Positions 54,117 through 63,890 of a stretch of DNA of 64,000 bases are shown in pieces. Positions within the stretch are counted from its first letter, which is position 1; each line of letters begins with the position of its first letter. The stretch covers positions 434,001-498,000 of the forward strand of contig CAVVMG010000001.1 in NCBI GenBank assembly GCA_963749415.1, given 5' to 3'. This DNA is from JALYNX01 sp963749415 (GTDB taxonomy: Bacteria > Actinomycetota > Acidimicrobiia > Spongiisociales > ZC4RG35). A program made the translations under genes and the position numbers. The notes under the pieces are model-generated. The model saw only the letters and a program-made list of their open reading frames with translations. It ran no database searches and had not been told where the DNA came from.

Positions 54117-55543
54117 TTTAGGCAGTCGGCACCGGGAGGCTCAGCGGAGTCGTCCCCCACCCGGGCTGATTTGGTCGCAGGCAGTGCTCTCGCCTCCTGC
54201 TCGATGACAGAGACGAGCAAGGCTGCCAGCAGAATCCCACGGTGAATACTCAGCTGAAAGCTGCCGTAGGCCCATGTTTGGATCGAAGCGGGCACCAGGT
54301 CGGCGAACAGATAGATGCCGGCACCGGCACTGCCGACCAGCCAACCCACTCTTCCCGACTTTGAAGAACGCCATGATCCAGCGCACATGAAAGCCGATGT
54401 AGACGATCAGCCCGAGTAGGCCGAACTTGAGCCACGCATGGAGAAACGCGTTGTGAACCTCGAACGACCGGGCCTTCCAGCCAGCTATTCGGCTGGTCTC
54501 GTAATACGCCCCAACACCCAATCCGGCGACCGGACTCTGCACGATCACATCCCAAGCGTCGGCGATGTCCCCGAGGTGATCTGAGTTCGTGGCCGCAAGT
54601 CGATTGTCCGAGGTCGGATTGATACTGGAGATCCTCTCCGCCAAGGCCTCCGTTCCGATGCTCAGCAAGAGGATCGCCACGAAGAGCGAACCGAGCAACG
54701 ATGATCGCTAGCACCTTCCGCGGGCTGAGACGCCCGGTTCTAAGCGCCCTCCAAGCCACGACACTCATGCCAGCGACCAACAACAGCCACAGGGACCTGC
54801 CGAAAACTGAGCGCGACTACCAGCGTCGAACTGATCGCAGCCCAGCCCAGGGCACGCCTGTAGGCCGGGCCCGCCGTTCCATCTCTCTGATCGAGCCAGA
54901 ACTCAGTCGCCACCAGGGCAGCAAACGCAGCCAGCGACAGGTTGTTGAAATACCAGTTGGGGACTCGAACTCCGAAGAAGACCGTGCCCCTTCCAAGAGC
55001 CCAATTGGCAAGAGAGAGGGTCGACATCACGCCGTAGGCGATCGCCATATCTGTGATCACCCAGCGCCGCCATGGCTGATCGGCCAACCACCTCGCAACA
55101 ACGGCCGCCACCACCGCCAATACGGCGAGGTTCCTCCAATCGGCGAAGAGCTCAACGCTTTGCCGGAGCAAGCCGACTGCCAGGGACAACGCAATCGCCA
55201 CCACGGCGGCGACCGACCAGCGCCACAGCCCTGCGGAGCGCAGGGATCGGGAGAAGGGGAACACCGGAGTGCGAATGACGATCGGTGCGAGCAACACAAG
55301 AGTCCCGGCCAATAGCGGGTAATGCAGTGGCAAGCCCAGGATCTCCTGCTGGTACCACCACGGCCTGGGGTTGATGCTCGGAAATTCCTCACCCACCCAG
55401 GTGAGCATGACCACGATCAGAGCGAAGCCCACTCGTGCGCCGGCTCCTCGTGGGCCGTCCGGCCCTGCAAGGTATTCGAGCCCCTGTTGCGGTGTCGATA
55501 GCGGCGCCAGGGTCGACTCGTCCCGCCTAAGCGAGTCGCTCAT
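54026..55543 (-). pseudogene. O-antigen ligase/polymerase (Wzy/WaaL-like), three frameshifts
   Basis: Polytopic membrane protein read across frames. The start (ATG 55543, MSDSLRRDES) leads into about six TM segments down to STLVVALSF. After one extra base near 54803 it continues RSLWLLLVAGMSVVAWRALRTGRL. After another near 54697 it continues LGSLFVAILLLSIGTEALAERIS and the Wzy_C signature SFEVHNAFLHAWLKFGLLGL. After a third near 54348 it continues VGWLVGSAGAGIYLFADLVP. The frame then runs to 54026, overlapping the BY-kinase gene by 91 bp. Would polymerise or ligate polysaccharide repeat units at the outer membrane face. Confidence 0.65.
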
Positions 55544-55625
55544 CTATCTTCTCCCACATCTGGTCGATCCCCTAATCCACCGCATCGCAGACTATCACCG
55601 GCAGGTCGCGACCGGCCAGGCCACG

Positions 55626-56870
55626 GTGGGGCGTCGGATGGTTCTCTTTGGAGCCCTAATGGTTTTTGCGCTCACCGGCGCCGCCTGTTCCCTGTCGGGT
55701 GAAGGTGAACCGGTTGCGACGACCATGAACGTAGGGGCGACTACGACCACTGCGATACCCGCCTCCACTCCCACTACAAGGGCACCGGCCACCACGACGA
55801 CTTCCGTCTCATTGGCGGATGCGATCCGGGTGCGGCCGGGGGTGGGTCTTCAGGGTCTGGTCGATTCGAATCCTCCGGGAACGACGTTCTTGCTCGAGTC
55901 GGGTGTTCACCGCAACCTGGAGATCGCATCCAAGGAGGGGAATGTGTTCGTCGGCGAGTCGGGGGCGGTCATGGACGGTGGGGGCACTACGACCTACGCC
56001 TTCCAGAACGATGTCGACAACGTCACCATCATCGGCTTGGTCATTCAGAACTACGAAAATCCTGCGCAACGAGGTGTGATCGACAGCGGCGGCTCGGGCT
56101 GGCGGGTGATCGGCAACGAGATCCGGTTCAACGCAGGCGCCGCGATCAACATCAGAGGTGACGGTTATCTCGTCGATGGGAACCACATCCACCACAACGA
56201 GCAGATCGGGGTTCTGGGACGTGGAGTCAACGGGCGGGTGGTGAACAACGAGATCGCCTACAACAACTACCACGACCAATTCGAGATGGATTGGGAGGCC
56301 GGCGGAACCAAGTTCCTGCACAGCACCAACCTCTACATCGCCAACAACTATGTCCATGACAACCACGGGCCCGGTCTCTGGACCGACGACGACAACTACC
56401 GGACGGTCTTCGAGAACAACACGGTGAGGAACAACTATGGGCCCGGCATCCTCCACGAAATCTCATACGACGCGGTGATCAGGAACAACACGGTCACCAA
56501 CAACGCCCACCATTTCTACATCGGCGGGATCCTGGTCGCCAACTCATCCAACGTCGAGGTCTACGACAACACCGTCACCGGCAACTCCGGTGGAATCGTC
56601 GGCATTCAAGACGCACGAGGGAGCGGCCCCCGAGGAGAATTCGCTACCACCGGACTCGACGTCCACGACAACACCATCGCCTACACCACTGGCTGGACCG
56701 GGGTCAGAGTCAACTCGGGAACCGATGTCACCCAGACCAACACCATCACCTTCGACCACAACACCTACACCACCGCCAACCTCACCAGACCCTTCTTCTG
56801 GGACAACAACGAACAAACCATCCAACAGTGGATCAACCTCGGCCACGACACCAACAGCACCTTCAACTAG
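55626..56870 (+). CDS. Lipoprotein with right-handed beta-helix domain
   Basis: 414 residues from GTG 55626; ATG 55638 is an alternative. Lipobox in MVLFGALMVFALTGAAC, then a Thr/Pro-rich linker (TTTTAIPASTPTTRAPATTTT), then a parallel beta-helix from about residue 62 made of Asn-rich rungs (GNEIRFNAGAAINIRG, VVNNEIAYNN, FENNTVRNNYGPGIL, VYDNTVTGNSGGIVG). The fold is that of pectate-lyase/NosD/mannuronan-epimerase-like proteins acting on polysaccharide. Acidic patches HDQFEMDWE and TDDDNYR could be catalytic or calcium sites. Near-identical C-terminal module to the next gene. Confidence 0.8.
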   Translation: MGRRMVLFGALMVFALTGAACSLSGEGEPVATTMNVGATTTTAIPASTPTTRAPATTTTSVSLADAIRVRPGVGLQGLVDSNPPGTTFLLESGVHRNLEIASKEGNVFVGESGAVMDGGGTTTYAFQNDVDNVTIIGLVIQNYENPAQRGVIDSGGSGWRVIGNEIRFNAGAAINIRGDGYLVDGNHIHHNEQIGVLGRGVNGRVVNNEIAYNNYHDQFEMDWEAGGTKFLHSTNLYIANNYVHDNHGPGLWTDDDNYRTVFENNTVRNNYGPGILHEISYDAVIRNNTVTNNAHHFYIGGILVANSSNVEVYDNTVTGNSGGIVGIQDARGSGPRGEFATTGLDVHDNTIAYTTGWTGVRVNSGTDVTQTNTITFDHNTYTTANLTRPFFWDNNEQTIQQWINLGHDTNSTFN

Positions 56871-56876
56871 CCGACC
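55816..56876 (+). repeat. 1.06-kb direct repeat, copy 1 (beta-helix module)
   Basis: Matches 57602-58662 with about 26 mismatches and no gaps (offset 1786 bp), beginning at CGGATGCGATCCGGG and ending at CCGACC six bases past the stop. Substitutions are clustered and mostly change amino acids; the last 370 bp or so are identical. Confidence 0.9.
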
Positions 56877-56949
56877 AGAGGCGAGGATGGCTACTGAGCG
56901 TGGCCATTAGCCCGGTTTCCATTTAGGGTGGCTCGTCGAAAGGTGCGTA

Positions 56950-58656
56950 ATGGGGAAGTGGCGGTCACTTGGTGTCCTCCTTGTTTTGGCTGTGTTTCTG
57001 TCGGCGAGTGCGGCCGTGGCGGCGCTTCCGCCGGGCGGAACGTTCATCGACGACAACGGGAACATCTTCGAAGGTTCGATCGAGGCGATCGCTGCCGAGG
57101 GGATCACCAAGGGCTGCAACCCTCCAGCGAACAACCGGTACTGCCCCAACGATTTCGTTACCCGCGGCGAGATGGCCGTGTTCCTGGTTCGTGCCTTCGG
57201 ATACTCCGACAATGGACGCGGCGATCTCTTCACCGACGACAACGGCCTTTTCTACGAGAATTCGGCCAATCGGCTCAAGACCGCAGGGGTGACGTTGGGC
57301 TGCAACCCACCCGCCAATACCCGATACTGCGGAGAGCGTTCCGTTACCCGTGGCGAAATCGCAGCTTTCCTGGTCCGAGCTCTCGGTCTGACGGATGACG
57401 GTGGCGGCGACCGCTTCACCGATGACGACAATTCCCTGTTCGAGGCGGCGATCGACAGGCTCGGCACCGCCGGGATCACGCGAGGATGCAATCCGCCCAC
57501 CAACGATCGATTCTGTCCAGACTCATTTGTGACCCGCGGTCAGATGGCCGCTTTCTTGACCCGAGCCCTCCGTCTCACCCCGATCAAACCGCCACCGATT
57601 TCGGATGCGATCCGGGTTCGGCCGGGGGTGGGTCTTCAGGGTCTGGTCGATTCGAATCCTCCGGGAACGACGTTCTTGCTCGAGTCGGGTGTTCACCGCA
57701 ACCTGGAGATCGCATCCAAGGAGGGGAATGTGTTCGTCGGCGAGTCGGGGGCGGTCATGGACGGTGGGGGCACTACGACCTACGCCTTCCAGAACGATGT
57801 GGACGATGTCACCATCATCGGCTTGGTCATTCAGAACTACGAAAATCCTGCGCAACGAGGTGTGATCGACAGCGGCGGCTCGGGCTGGCGAGTGATCGGC
57901 AACGAGATCCGGTTCAACGCAGGCGCTGCGGTCTACCTGCGAGGTGACGGTTATCTCGTCGATGGGAACCACATCCACCACAACGAGCAGATCGGGGTTC
58001 TGGGACGTGGAGTCAACGGGCGGGTGGTGAACAACGAGATCGCCTACAACAACCACCACAACCAATTCAGCATGAACGGCGAGGCCGGCGGAACCAAGTT
58101 TCTGCACAGCACCAACCTCCACATTGCCAACAACTATGTCCATGACAACCACGGGCCCGGTCTCTGGACCGACAACAACAACTACCGGACGGTCTTCGAG
58201 AACAACACGGTGAGGAACAACTATGGGCCCGGCATCCTCCACGAAATCTCATACGACGCGGTGATCAGGAACAACACGGTCGCCAACAACGCCCACCATT
58301 TCTACATCGGCGGGATCCTGGTCGCCAACTCATCCAACGTCGAGGTCTACGACAACACCGTCACCGGCAACTCCGGTGGAATCGTCGGCATTCAAGACGC
58401 ACGAGGGAGCGGCCCCCGAGGAGAATTCGCTACCACCGGACTCGACGTCCACGACAACACCATCGCCTACACCACTGGCTGGACCGGGGTCAGAGTCAAC
58501 TCGGGAACCGATGTCACCCAGACCAACACCATCACCTTCGACCACAACACCTACACCACCGCCAACCTCACCAGACCCTTCTTCTGGGACAACAACGAAC
58601 AAACCATCCAACAGTGGATCAACCTCGGCCACGACACCAACAGCACCTTCAACTAG
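56950..58656 (+). CDS. Secreted protein: three GCNPP S-layer-like repeats plus beta-helix domain
   Basis: 568 residues. Signal peptide to about residue 25 (SASAAVA). Residues 30-205 hold three repeats around GITKGCNPPANNRYCP...VTRGEMAVFLVRAFG, the same module found at the C-terminus of the VanY-type protein. Residues about 217-568 are the beta-helix, nearly identical to the upstream lipoprotein. The acidic patches there have become HNQFSMNGE and TDNNNYR, so several Asp/Glu are lost. Likely a surface-bound polysaccharide-interacting protein; perhaps non-catalytic relative to its paralogue. Confidence 0.82.
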   Translation: MGKWRSLGVLLVLAVFLSASAAVAALPPGGTFIDDNGNIFEGSIEAIAAEGITKGCNPPANNRYCPNDFVTRGEMAVFLVRAFGYSDNGRGDLFTDDNGLFYENSANRLKTAGVTLGCNPPANTRYCGERSVTRGEIAAFLVRALGLTDDGGGDRFTDDDNSLFEAAIDRLGTAGITRGCNPPTNDRFCPDSFVTRGQMAAFLTRALRLTPIKPPPISDAIRVRPGVGLQGLVDSNPPGTTFLLESGVHRNLEIASKEGNVFVGESGAVMDGGGTTTYAFQNDVDDVTIIGLVIQNYENPAQRGVIDSGGSGWRVIGNEIRFNAGAAVYLRGDGYLVDGNHIHHNEQIGVLGRGVNGRVVNNEIAYNNHHNQFSMNGEAGGTKFLHSTNLHIANNYVHDNHGPGLWTDNNNYRTVFENNTVRNNYGPGILHEISYDAVIRNNTVANNAHHFYIGGILVANSSNVEVYDNTVTGNSGGIVGIQDARGSGPRGEFATTGLDVHDNTIAYTTGWTGVRVNSGTDVTQTNTITFDHNTYTTANLTRPFFWDNNEQTIQQWINLGHDTNSTFN

Positions 58657-58662
58657 CCGACC
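57602..58662 (+). repeat. 1.06-kb direct repeat, copy 2 (beta-helix module)
   Basis: Second copy of the beta-helix segment, ending six bases past the stop. Flanking sequence on both sides is unrelated between copies, so the duplication unit was the domain plus its stop codon, joined to a different N-terminal module. Confidence 0.9.
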
Positions 58663-58665
58663 GCG

Positions 58666-59604
58666 TTAGACCATGAACCGACCGAGAGCTTTGGCGAGAC
58701 GCCTTTCGGACCTGAGCAGGGGCTTTGCCTTTGGCAGGTCTGCGCGAATCTCGACAGGCTCCCCGTGGTCCCAACGCTCTGCGAGGAACGCGGCGGCGTC
58801 ACGTAGCTGGGCGTCGCTGTAGAACGCTCGCAACTCATCACGCGCTTCAGCCCCGACACGCTCTCCCGGCCGCCGGCCGATCGCCAAGCGAAGCGACACT
58901 GCATGCCAAACCTCATCGGTGGCCGTAGGGGCCCACGCCGCATACTCCCAGTCGAGTATGACCAGCCCGATACCTGAATATTCACGGACATTCCAGGGGC
59001 CCAAGTCGCCATGAGCTGGGCGGTGGTTCGCTTCCGGAGGTGGAACCAGTTCATGGATCGCCGAAACCACAGCGTGAAATCGACCTGGTCCGAGGCGAGC
59101 TGGTCTATGTGGTACCTGGGGCAGAGGATCCTCGATTGTGACCCACCACTCGCCAACTTGGAACGTCTCTCGAATACGCGGGAACAGAAAGCCGGGCTCC
59201 TGGTGGGCGAGGACATCCAACATCGCAACCGCCAAAGGGTTCGGCGGGTCCAGGGTCACTTTGACGAAGGCAGTAGGACGGCCACGGAGATCCAGCGGCA
59301 TCAAGATTGCCCGGGCACGCCGAGCATCGCCTGGGCTCATCATCGCCACGTCATGGTTTGCCTGCCAACCCTCGACACGGCTCTGGATCTCCCCCACGAC
59401 GTCCTGACCGAACGGGAGCGAGAGCGGGGCGCGTCGCCCGGGCACCAAACGCATGGAGGTACGTGCGAAATGGCCGACCAGGTTGTTGGCCGCCACCGAG
59501 ACAGGCCGGCACGCCGCGTGGAGCCAAAGTCCTTCAGGCAATCGCCCTATGCTCGGGACGATGACCTTCCCTCGGCTCAGCAGAGTCGCCTTGGAGGCCA
59601 TCAA
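58666..59604 (-). CDS. Phosphotransferase (APH/choline-kinase-like) in polysaccharide cluster
   Basis: 312 residues. Kinase-like C-terminal lobe with the Brenner motif RPAHGDLGPWNVREYS and the metal motif LVILDWEYAAWAP; the N-terminal lobe (FVKVTLDPPN with a Lys) is less conserved. Such proteins in polysaccharide loci may phosphorylate a sugar or choline. Converges on the beta-helix gene and lies 3 bp past its repeat end. Confidence 0.72.
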   Translation of the reverse strand: MMASKATLLSRGKVIVPSIGRLPEGLWLHAACRPVSVAANNLVGHFARTSMRLVPGRRAPLSLPFGQDVVGEIQSRVEGWQANHDVAMMSPGDARRARAILMPLDLRGRPTAFVKVTLDPPNPLAVAMLDVLAHQEPGFLFPRIRETFQVGEWWVTIEDPLPQVPHRPARLGPGRFHAVVSAIHELVPPPEANHRPAHGDLGPWNVREYSGIGLVILDWEYAAWAPTATDEVWHAVSLRLAIGRRPGERVGAEARDELRAFYSDAQLRDAAAFLAERWDHGEPVEIRADLPKAKPLLRSERRLAKALGRFMV

Positions 59605-59645
59605 TGGGGTGCAGGGCTTCGATTGACCTCGACCGGCACTTGTCG

Positions 59646-60509
59646 CTACTTTCCCGCCGCCTGATTGTTCCTTCGGGAGTGACGCTGCTCCCAGGAGCCG
59701 AGACCGGCGAGCTGCGCGAGATGCTGACCGAGCTCGGACGGCGGATAGCCTCCACTCGCGGCCTTGACGCCAGCCCTGACGACCCGGGCTCCTACGGACC
59801 TCAGGACCTCCACCATTGGGGACGCAGGCTCCACATAGCGATCGCGGATCCTCCTCATCTCGACGAGGCTGGCCTCTCGCATCCTGGTGTTCTTCTGCTC
59901 GGGGTAGAAGCGCATGCTCGACCAGAATCTTCGCACGTGACGAGGCTGAGTCAGCTCAGCGAACCGGGCCCACAGGTCGGCATCCATCGCCAAGTCGAAA
60001 CTGATGTCGAGGCCCCCAACCGCTCGATAGAGATCGGCTCGCCAGAATGCGGATGCTTGCGCGACGAAATTGTGATCGTAGAGCCAGACGAATCGGTTCC
60101 AACCGTGCTCCCGCTTGGGTTTGATGCTCACGCCGTTGCGATCTATCCATCGCGAGTCGCCATACACGAATTGAGCGTCCGGATTTGCCGCGAAGAACTC
60201 GCCCACTTCCTGCAGGGTGTTCGATTCGAACAGGTCGTCTGAGTTCAGCCAGCAAAAGATCTCACCCGTGGCACGGTCAAAACCCTTGATGAGGGCGTCC
60301 GTCTGGCCCTCGTCAGACTCCGACGCCCAATACGCCAACCTGTCCTCATAGCCGGCGATGATGGGAACGCTCCCATCTGTCGACCCGCCGTCTATCACGA
60401 TGTGCTCCAGATCGGGATATCCCTGGTCATGAACGCTCCTCATCGTGGCGTCGACGAACTCCGCGTGGTTGAAGCAGGGCGTGATCACCGAGATCTTGGG
60501 GAGGTCCAT
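59646..60509 (-). CDS. Glycosyltransferase family 2
   Basis: About 287 residues from ATG 60509 (MDLPKISVITPCFNHAEFV); an in-frame ATG at 60554 adds 15 non-family residues. GT-A landmarks are ISVITPCFNHAEFVDATMRSV, HIVIDGGSTDGS and the DxD-type FCWLNSDDLFE. The acceptor-side ASAFWRADLY and AMDADLWARFAEL segment is typical. Transfers a sugar from a nucleotide donor to the growing repeat unit on the cytoplasmic side. Confidence 0.9.
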   Translation of the reverse strand: MDLPKISVITPCFNHAEFVDATMRSVHDQGYPDLEHIVIDGGSTDGSVPIIAGYEDRLAYWASESDEGQTDALIKGFDRATGEIFCWLNSDDLFESNTLQEVGEFFAANPDAQFVYGDSRWIDRNGVSIKPKREHGWNRFVWLYDHNFVAQASAFWRADLYRAVGGLDISFDLAMDADLWARFAELTQPRHVRRFWSSMRFYPEQKNTRMREASLVEMRRIRDRYVEPASPMVEVLRSVGARVVRAGVKAASGGYPPSELGQHLAQLAGLGSWEQRHSRRNNQAAGK

Positions 60510-60567
60510 CAGATGGTCATGAGGCGGAATCGCGCAGGATGATAGGGAGACCATACGGACACCCTTG

Positions 60568-61716
60568 TCACCGCCGAGCTTCAGCGTTCAAGAGCCGAGT
60601 GAACAGCTTCATCCTGATCAGCCCTCCGACGAGCAATCCGAGGGGCACCGTCCAAGCGTTGAGCCAACCCGCCGCAAGTGCCAGCGCGCTCCGCGCACCG
60701 GCCGCCCAGGACTCGGCATGGGAGAGCGACCTGGTCCTATCGAGGGCGGTGAGCTCGGAGCGTTGCAAAAAGACCATGCCATTGACGGCGGCAGCCACGA
60801 TGCTCAACTGGAGCAGCCCGTCCACAGTGAACGCTTTCGGCACCAGGAAGTACACCGGGTTGAAGCTCGGGGGGACCAACGTCAGAAGCAAGTAGATGGC
60901 GGTGACCGCGGCGATCACCAGCCCAAACTGTCGCGTCAGCTGTCTCGCCCGGGGACGATCGAATCTGACTGCCGCTTCCATTGCTTCTGGACGCAGGACC
61001 GCCGACAGGCCAACAGCGAGCACCAGGACCGGTTGGGCCGCGATTCGAGCAGCTTCGGCAAGGCCGAGCTCGACCGCGCCGGCAAGCCTCGTCACCAGAA
61101 AGCTGACCAAGAAGCCTGCAGCGGGTGCAACCATGGCGCCGACCAGCAACCAGGTTCCGGTGCCGGCGAGTTGCCGCGCCCGGTAGTCAAGCGAGCGGCT
61201 TCCAGGTTCTCTACGCCCGACGCAAGCGATGAGAAGGGATAGCAGGTCCCCGGCGGCGAGTGCACCAAGGGGAAGCAGCGCCGAATCGACATTGGACACC
61301 GACGCCAGGGCGAGCACCGCCGAGACCACAACCAGTCTGACGATCGACACAGAAGCTGCCGCCCAGTGCAACGAGCTCAGGTGGAGGAGACGACGAGCAT
61401 GCTCCTGCAGCGGCGCTACGAGTGCCGCCATGCCACCGGTCAGGGCAAGGAGCCATCCGGCCTGAGCAGGAACGTCGGACGGGAAGAGCCACCCCACCGC
61501 CATCGTCAGCAGACCACCGACCAGCGCCCACGGGAAGGCGATCCTCAAATTATGAAGGAGGTAGCCCATCCTCTGACTGGTCTCGACGGCGACGAGTCTC
61601 GCCTCTGCCGGAGTGAGCACCAACTGAGTGGGCAACTGGGATGTCAACATCCACGCGGAGAAGACGAGGGCGTAGGCCCCAAGCTCTGCCTGACCGAGAA
61701 GCCTCGTTGCAACCAC
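60568..61716 (-). CDS. Wzx-like polysaccharide flippase
   Basis: 382 residues from GTG 61716, with about ten TM helices of the MATE/MOP-flippase type (WALVGGLLTMAVGWLF, LVVVSAVLALASV, LLVGAMVAPAAGFLVSFLV, LVIAAVTAIYLLLTLV). The same frame stays protein-like upstream (KKYRPGLVDAGASSVATLIAGVV), adding the missing first helix back to about 61782. There the only candidate start is ATA, preceded by GGGAGG and overlapping the glycosyltransferase stop as ATAA. Would flip lipid-linked repeat units. Confidence 0.75.
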   Translation of the reverse strand: MVATRLLGQAELGAYALVFSAWMLTSQLPTQLVLTPAEARLVAVETSQRMGYLLHNLRIAFPWALVGGLLTMAVGWLFPSDVPAQAGWLLALTGGMAALVAPLQEHARRLLHLSSLHWAAASVSIVRLVVVSAVLALASVSNVDSALLPLGALAAGDLLSLLIACVGRREPGSRSLDYRARQLAGTGTWLLVGAMVAPAAGFLVSFLVTRLAGAVELGLAEAARIAAQPVLVLAVGLSAVLRPEAMEAAVRFDRPRARQLTRQFGLVIAAVTAIYLLLTLVPPSFNPVYFLVPKAFTVDGLLQLSIVAAAVNGMVFLQRSELTALDRTRSLSHAESWAAGARSALALAAGWLNAWTVPLGLLVGGLIRMKLFTRLLNAEARR

Positions 61717-61778
61717 ACCCGCAATGAGGGTGGCTACCGAAGACGCGCCCGCGTCGACCAGCCCGGGTCGATACTTCT

Positions 61779-62982
61779 TTATGAAGTCCTCCCGGTCCGA
61801 ACCGCGAGCCGATACGAGTCCAGGAGCCCTTCAACGAAATTCTCACCTGGAGCTGGGTCCGGTTGCCCACGCTTGCCAACCACACTCTCGAGAGCCTTCG
61901 CGATGTCGCGCGCCGTTCGCCCTGGAAAGGAGGGGGTCACCAGACGACTCGGAACTTCGGGCCAATACTTGACGAGGACTGGAGGCCCAGCGAGGTCGAG
62001 ACACACAATCGGCGTTCCCAGGGAAATTGCCTCACCCACCGTCACCGATGACTCCTCGTGCAATGCGGGATGGAGCAAAGCCGCCGCTTCGGCGAACGCG
62101 CTCAACACGACATCCCTGGGAACCGACCCATGAAACTCGACCCGCGACAACAGACCGCGTCGACGCACACGTCGTTGCAAGCGGGGCAGGTCTGGACCGG
62201 ATCCGTAGACGTTCAGTGTGATCGAACGATCCTCCACGAACCGCATCGCCTCGATTGCCAGGATTGCTCCCTTCCAGCCAATCAGGCGCCCGGCGAATAC
62301 GACCCGCGCCGGCGCCGGGTGGGGATTGCTCGGCATTTTTGTGTCGTTCAAAGCTCCGACAAGGCCGTTGGGGAGGACGTTGACTCTTGCCGGATCGAGC
62401 ATGCCCCGGATCGTCCCCGGATTCTGTACGAGCACGGTCGATGCTGACAGCAAGGCTCGTCTTGCCCCGGTGAGCCTTGCAATCAGCGGTCGAGCGAGCC
62501 GGCGGAGAATCTCCCCGGGGATACCACGCAGTCCGAGGACTGGCCACAGCCTCCAAGGTGTGCGTGCTGAGCCGCCCACCGGGCCGACGACCAGAGGCTT
62601 GGAAACGGATGCCACCCCGATTCGAGTCCAATGAGTCGCGAATGTTGCGTGGTGCACCACATCGAAGCCGTGCTCTCGATCCAATGCCAGGGCGACACGG
62701 GATGCGCGCCGCTGCCACATCTCGTAGTAGATGTGCGTGCCCGCCCACCGCAGGACCTTCTTGAGTCGCAATAGTTTGGGTGTCAGGTCCAGACCGCACG
62801 ATCTGAACACGCGATCGGAACGGATGATTGGCAATGGCGCGCTCGATCGACTCGACGTTGTTCTGCCTGGTGAGGATCCAGACCTCATGCTCGCGCGCAA
62901 CTCCGAGCGCCGAGACGAACCCGACCCCGGGTTCGGAGCCCTTCCCGGGCTCGCAGGCGTAAGCAGAGATCAGGACACGCAT
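61779..62982 (-). pseudogene. Glycosyltransferase family 4 (GT-B), frameshifted
   Basis: N-terminus MRVLISAYACEPGKGSEPGVGF with HEVWILTRQNN is a GT4 N-lobe. After one extra base near 62796 it continues LDLTPKLLRLKKVLRWAGTHIYYEMWQRRA, then FDVVHHATFATHW, VFAGRLIGWKGAILAIEAM and the C-lobe donor motif ALLHPALHEESSVTVGEAISLGTPIVCLD (E-x7-E). Restored length is about 400 residues, normal for the family. Overlaps the upstream gene by 13 bp. Confidence 0.78.
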
Positions 62983-63890
62983 GCCATGGTCCGCTTTCTC
63001 AGAGCCTCCACGAGCTCCACTGCTGCCTGATCGGGTTGGCCCCCCACAATCTCGATGTCGGGAGCCATGACGAACCTGTTCTGCTGCCCGACACTGATGA
63101 AGACCCCAGGGCGATATCGAACCGGGGCCACATCCACCAAGTACCACAGGGCCTGGCGCACAGGTGGGGGGAGGCGTGCACACCTCACCATCACCAAGTG
63201 TCTGGAGAGACGCTGCCCCAACTCGCTGCCAACACCATCGAGTGAGACGTGAACCCAGGCTCCGATTGGATGACGGAGTCGGCCCGCGAGACGAGACATC
63301 CTCGCCATGACCGCCAGTCTCCGTCTCGGCGTAGTCAACACCCCGGATCCCATTAGACCAAGAGCCGAGCTCGCCGAACCGGTGATCTCTCGTGACATCG
63401 ACCGCAGCTCGTCAGGATCGATCCCTATCGCTTCTCGGCGCAGTGAATCGAGCCTGCCTGCCTGGTCCTTGGCAGTCCTCTTCTGCCATAAGTAGAGGAG
63501 ACGCGCCGACCGATCGACAGCAGGCGCCAGCGGTCTTTCCTCGACATGGCGGAGCAGTACGTCGCTCCGAACGCCATACCTCCCGATTCCCTCCGGATCG
63601 TAGAGCATGTCCAACTGCACGCCATCTCTTGCGTCACGGGTGGCCAAGAAGAGGGTCACCGTGGCCCCGATGTCGTATGGCCACATGATGATCGGGACCA
63701 AGCCGCCCTCACGCCAGGACCCCTCCGCCGCCCTGATCACGGCACGCGGATCCTGACCGACGACGATGTCGACATCCGAAATCTGATCGGTCTCGAGTTG
63801 CTCGTAGCCATGCAGCACGGCGAACCTCACGCCGGCCTCGGTGAGCCCGGCCAAACAAACACGAGCGAGTTCGCCGCTAGTGGTGGGCAT
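62970..63890 (-). CDS. Nucleotidyltransferase-fold protein, unknown function
   Basis: 306 residues. The segment FAVLHGYEQLETDQISDVDIVVGQD near residues 23-45 has the hG...DxD layout of minimal nucleotidyltransferases. ATVTLFLATRDARDGVQLDMLYDPEG follows, with a possible third Asp. The rest is helical and unassigned. Proteins of this kind occur in surface-polysaccharide loci without known activity. Leftmost-transcribed block start: the glycosyltransferase gene overlaps its end by 13 bp. Confidence 0.6.
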   Translation of the reverse strand: MPTTSGELARVCLAGLTEAGVRFAVLHGYEQLETDQISDVDIVVGQDPRAVIRAAEGSWREGGLVPIIMWPYDIGATVTLFLATRDARDGVQLDMLYDPEGIGRYGVRSDVLLRHVEERPLAPAVDRSARLLYLWQKRTAKDQAGRLDSLRREAIGIDPDELRSMSREITGSASSALGLMGSGVLTTPRRRLAVMARMSRLAGRLRHPIGAWVHVSLDGVGSELGQRLSRHLVMVRCARLPPPVRQALWYLVDVAPVRYRPGVFISVGQQNRFVMAPDIEIVGGQPDQAAVELVEALRKRTMACVS

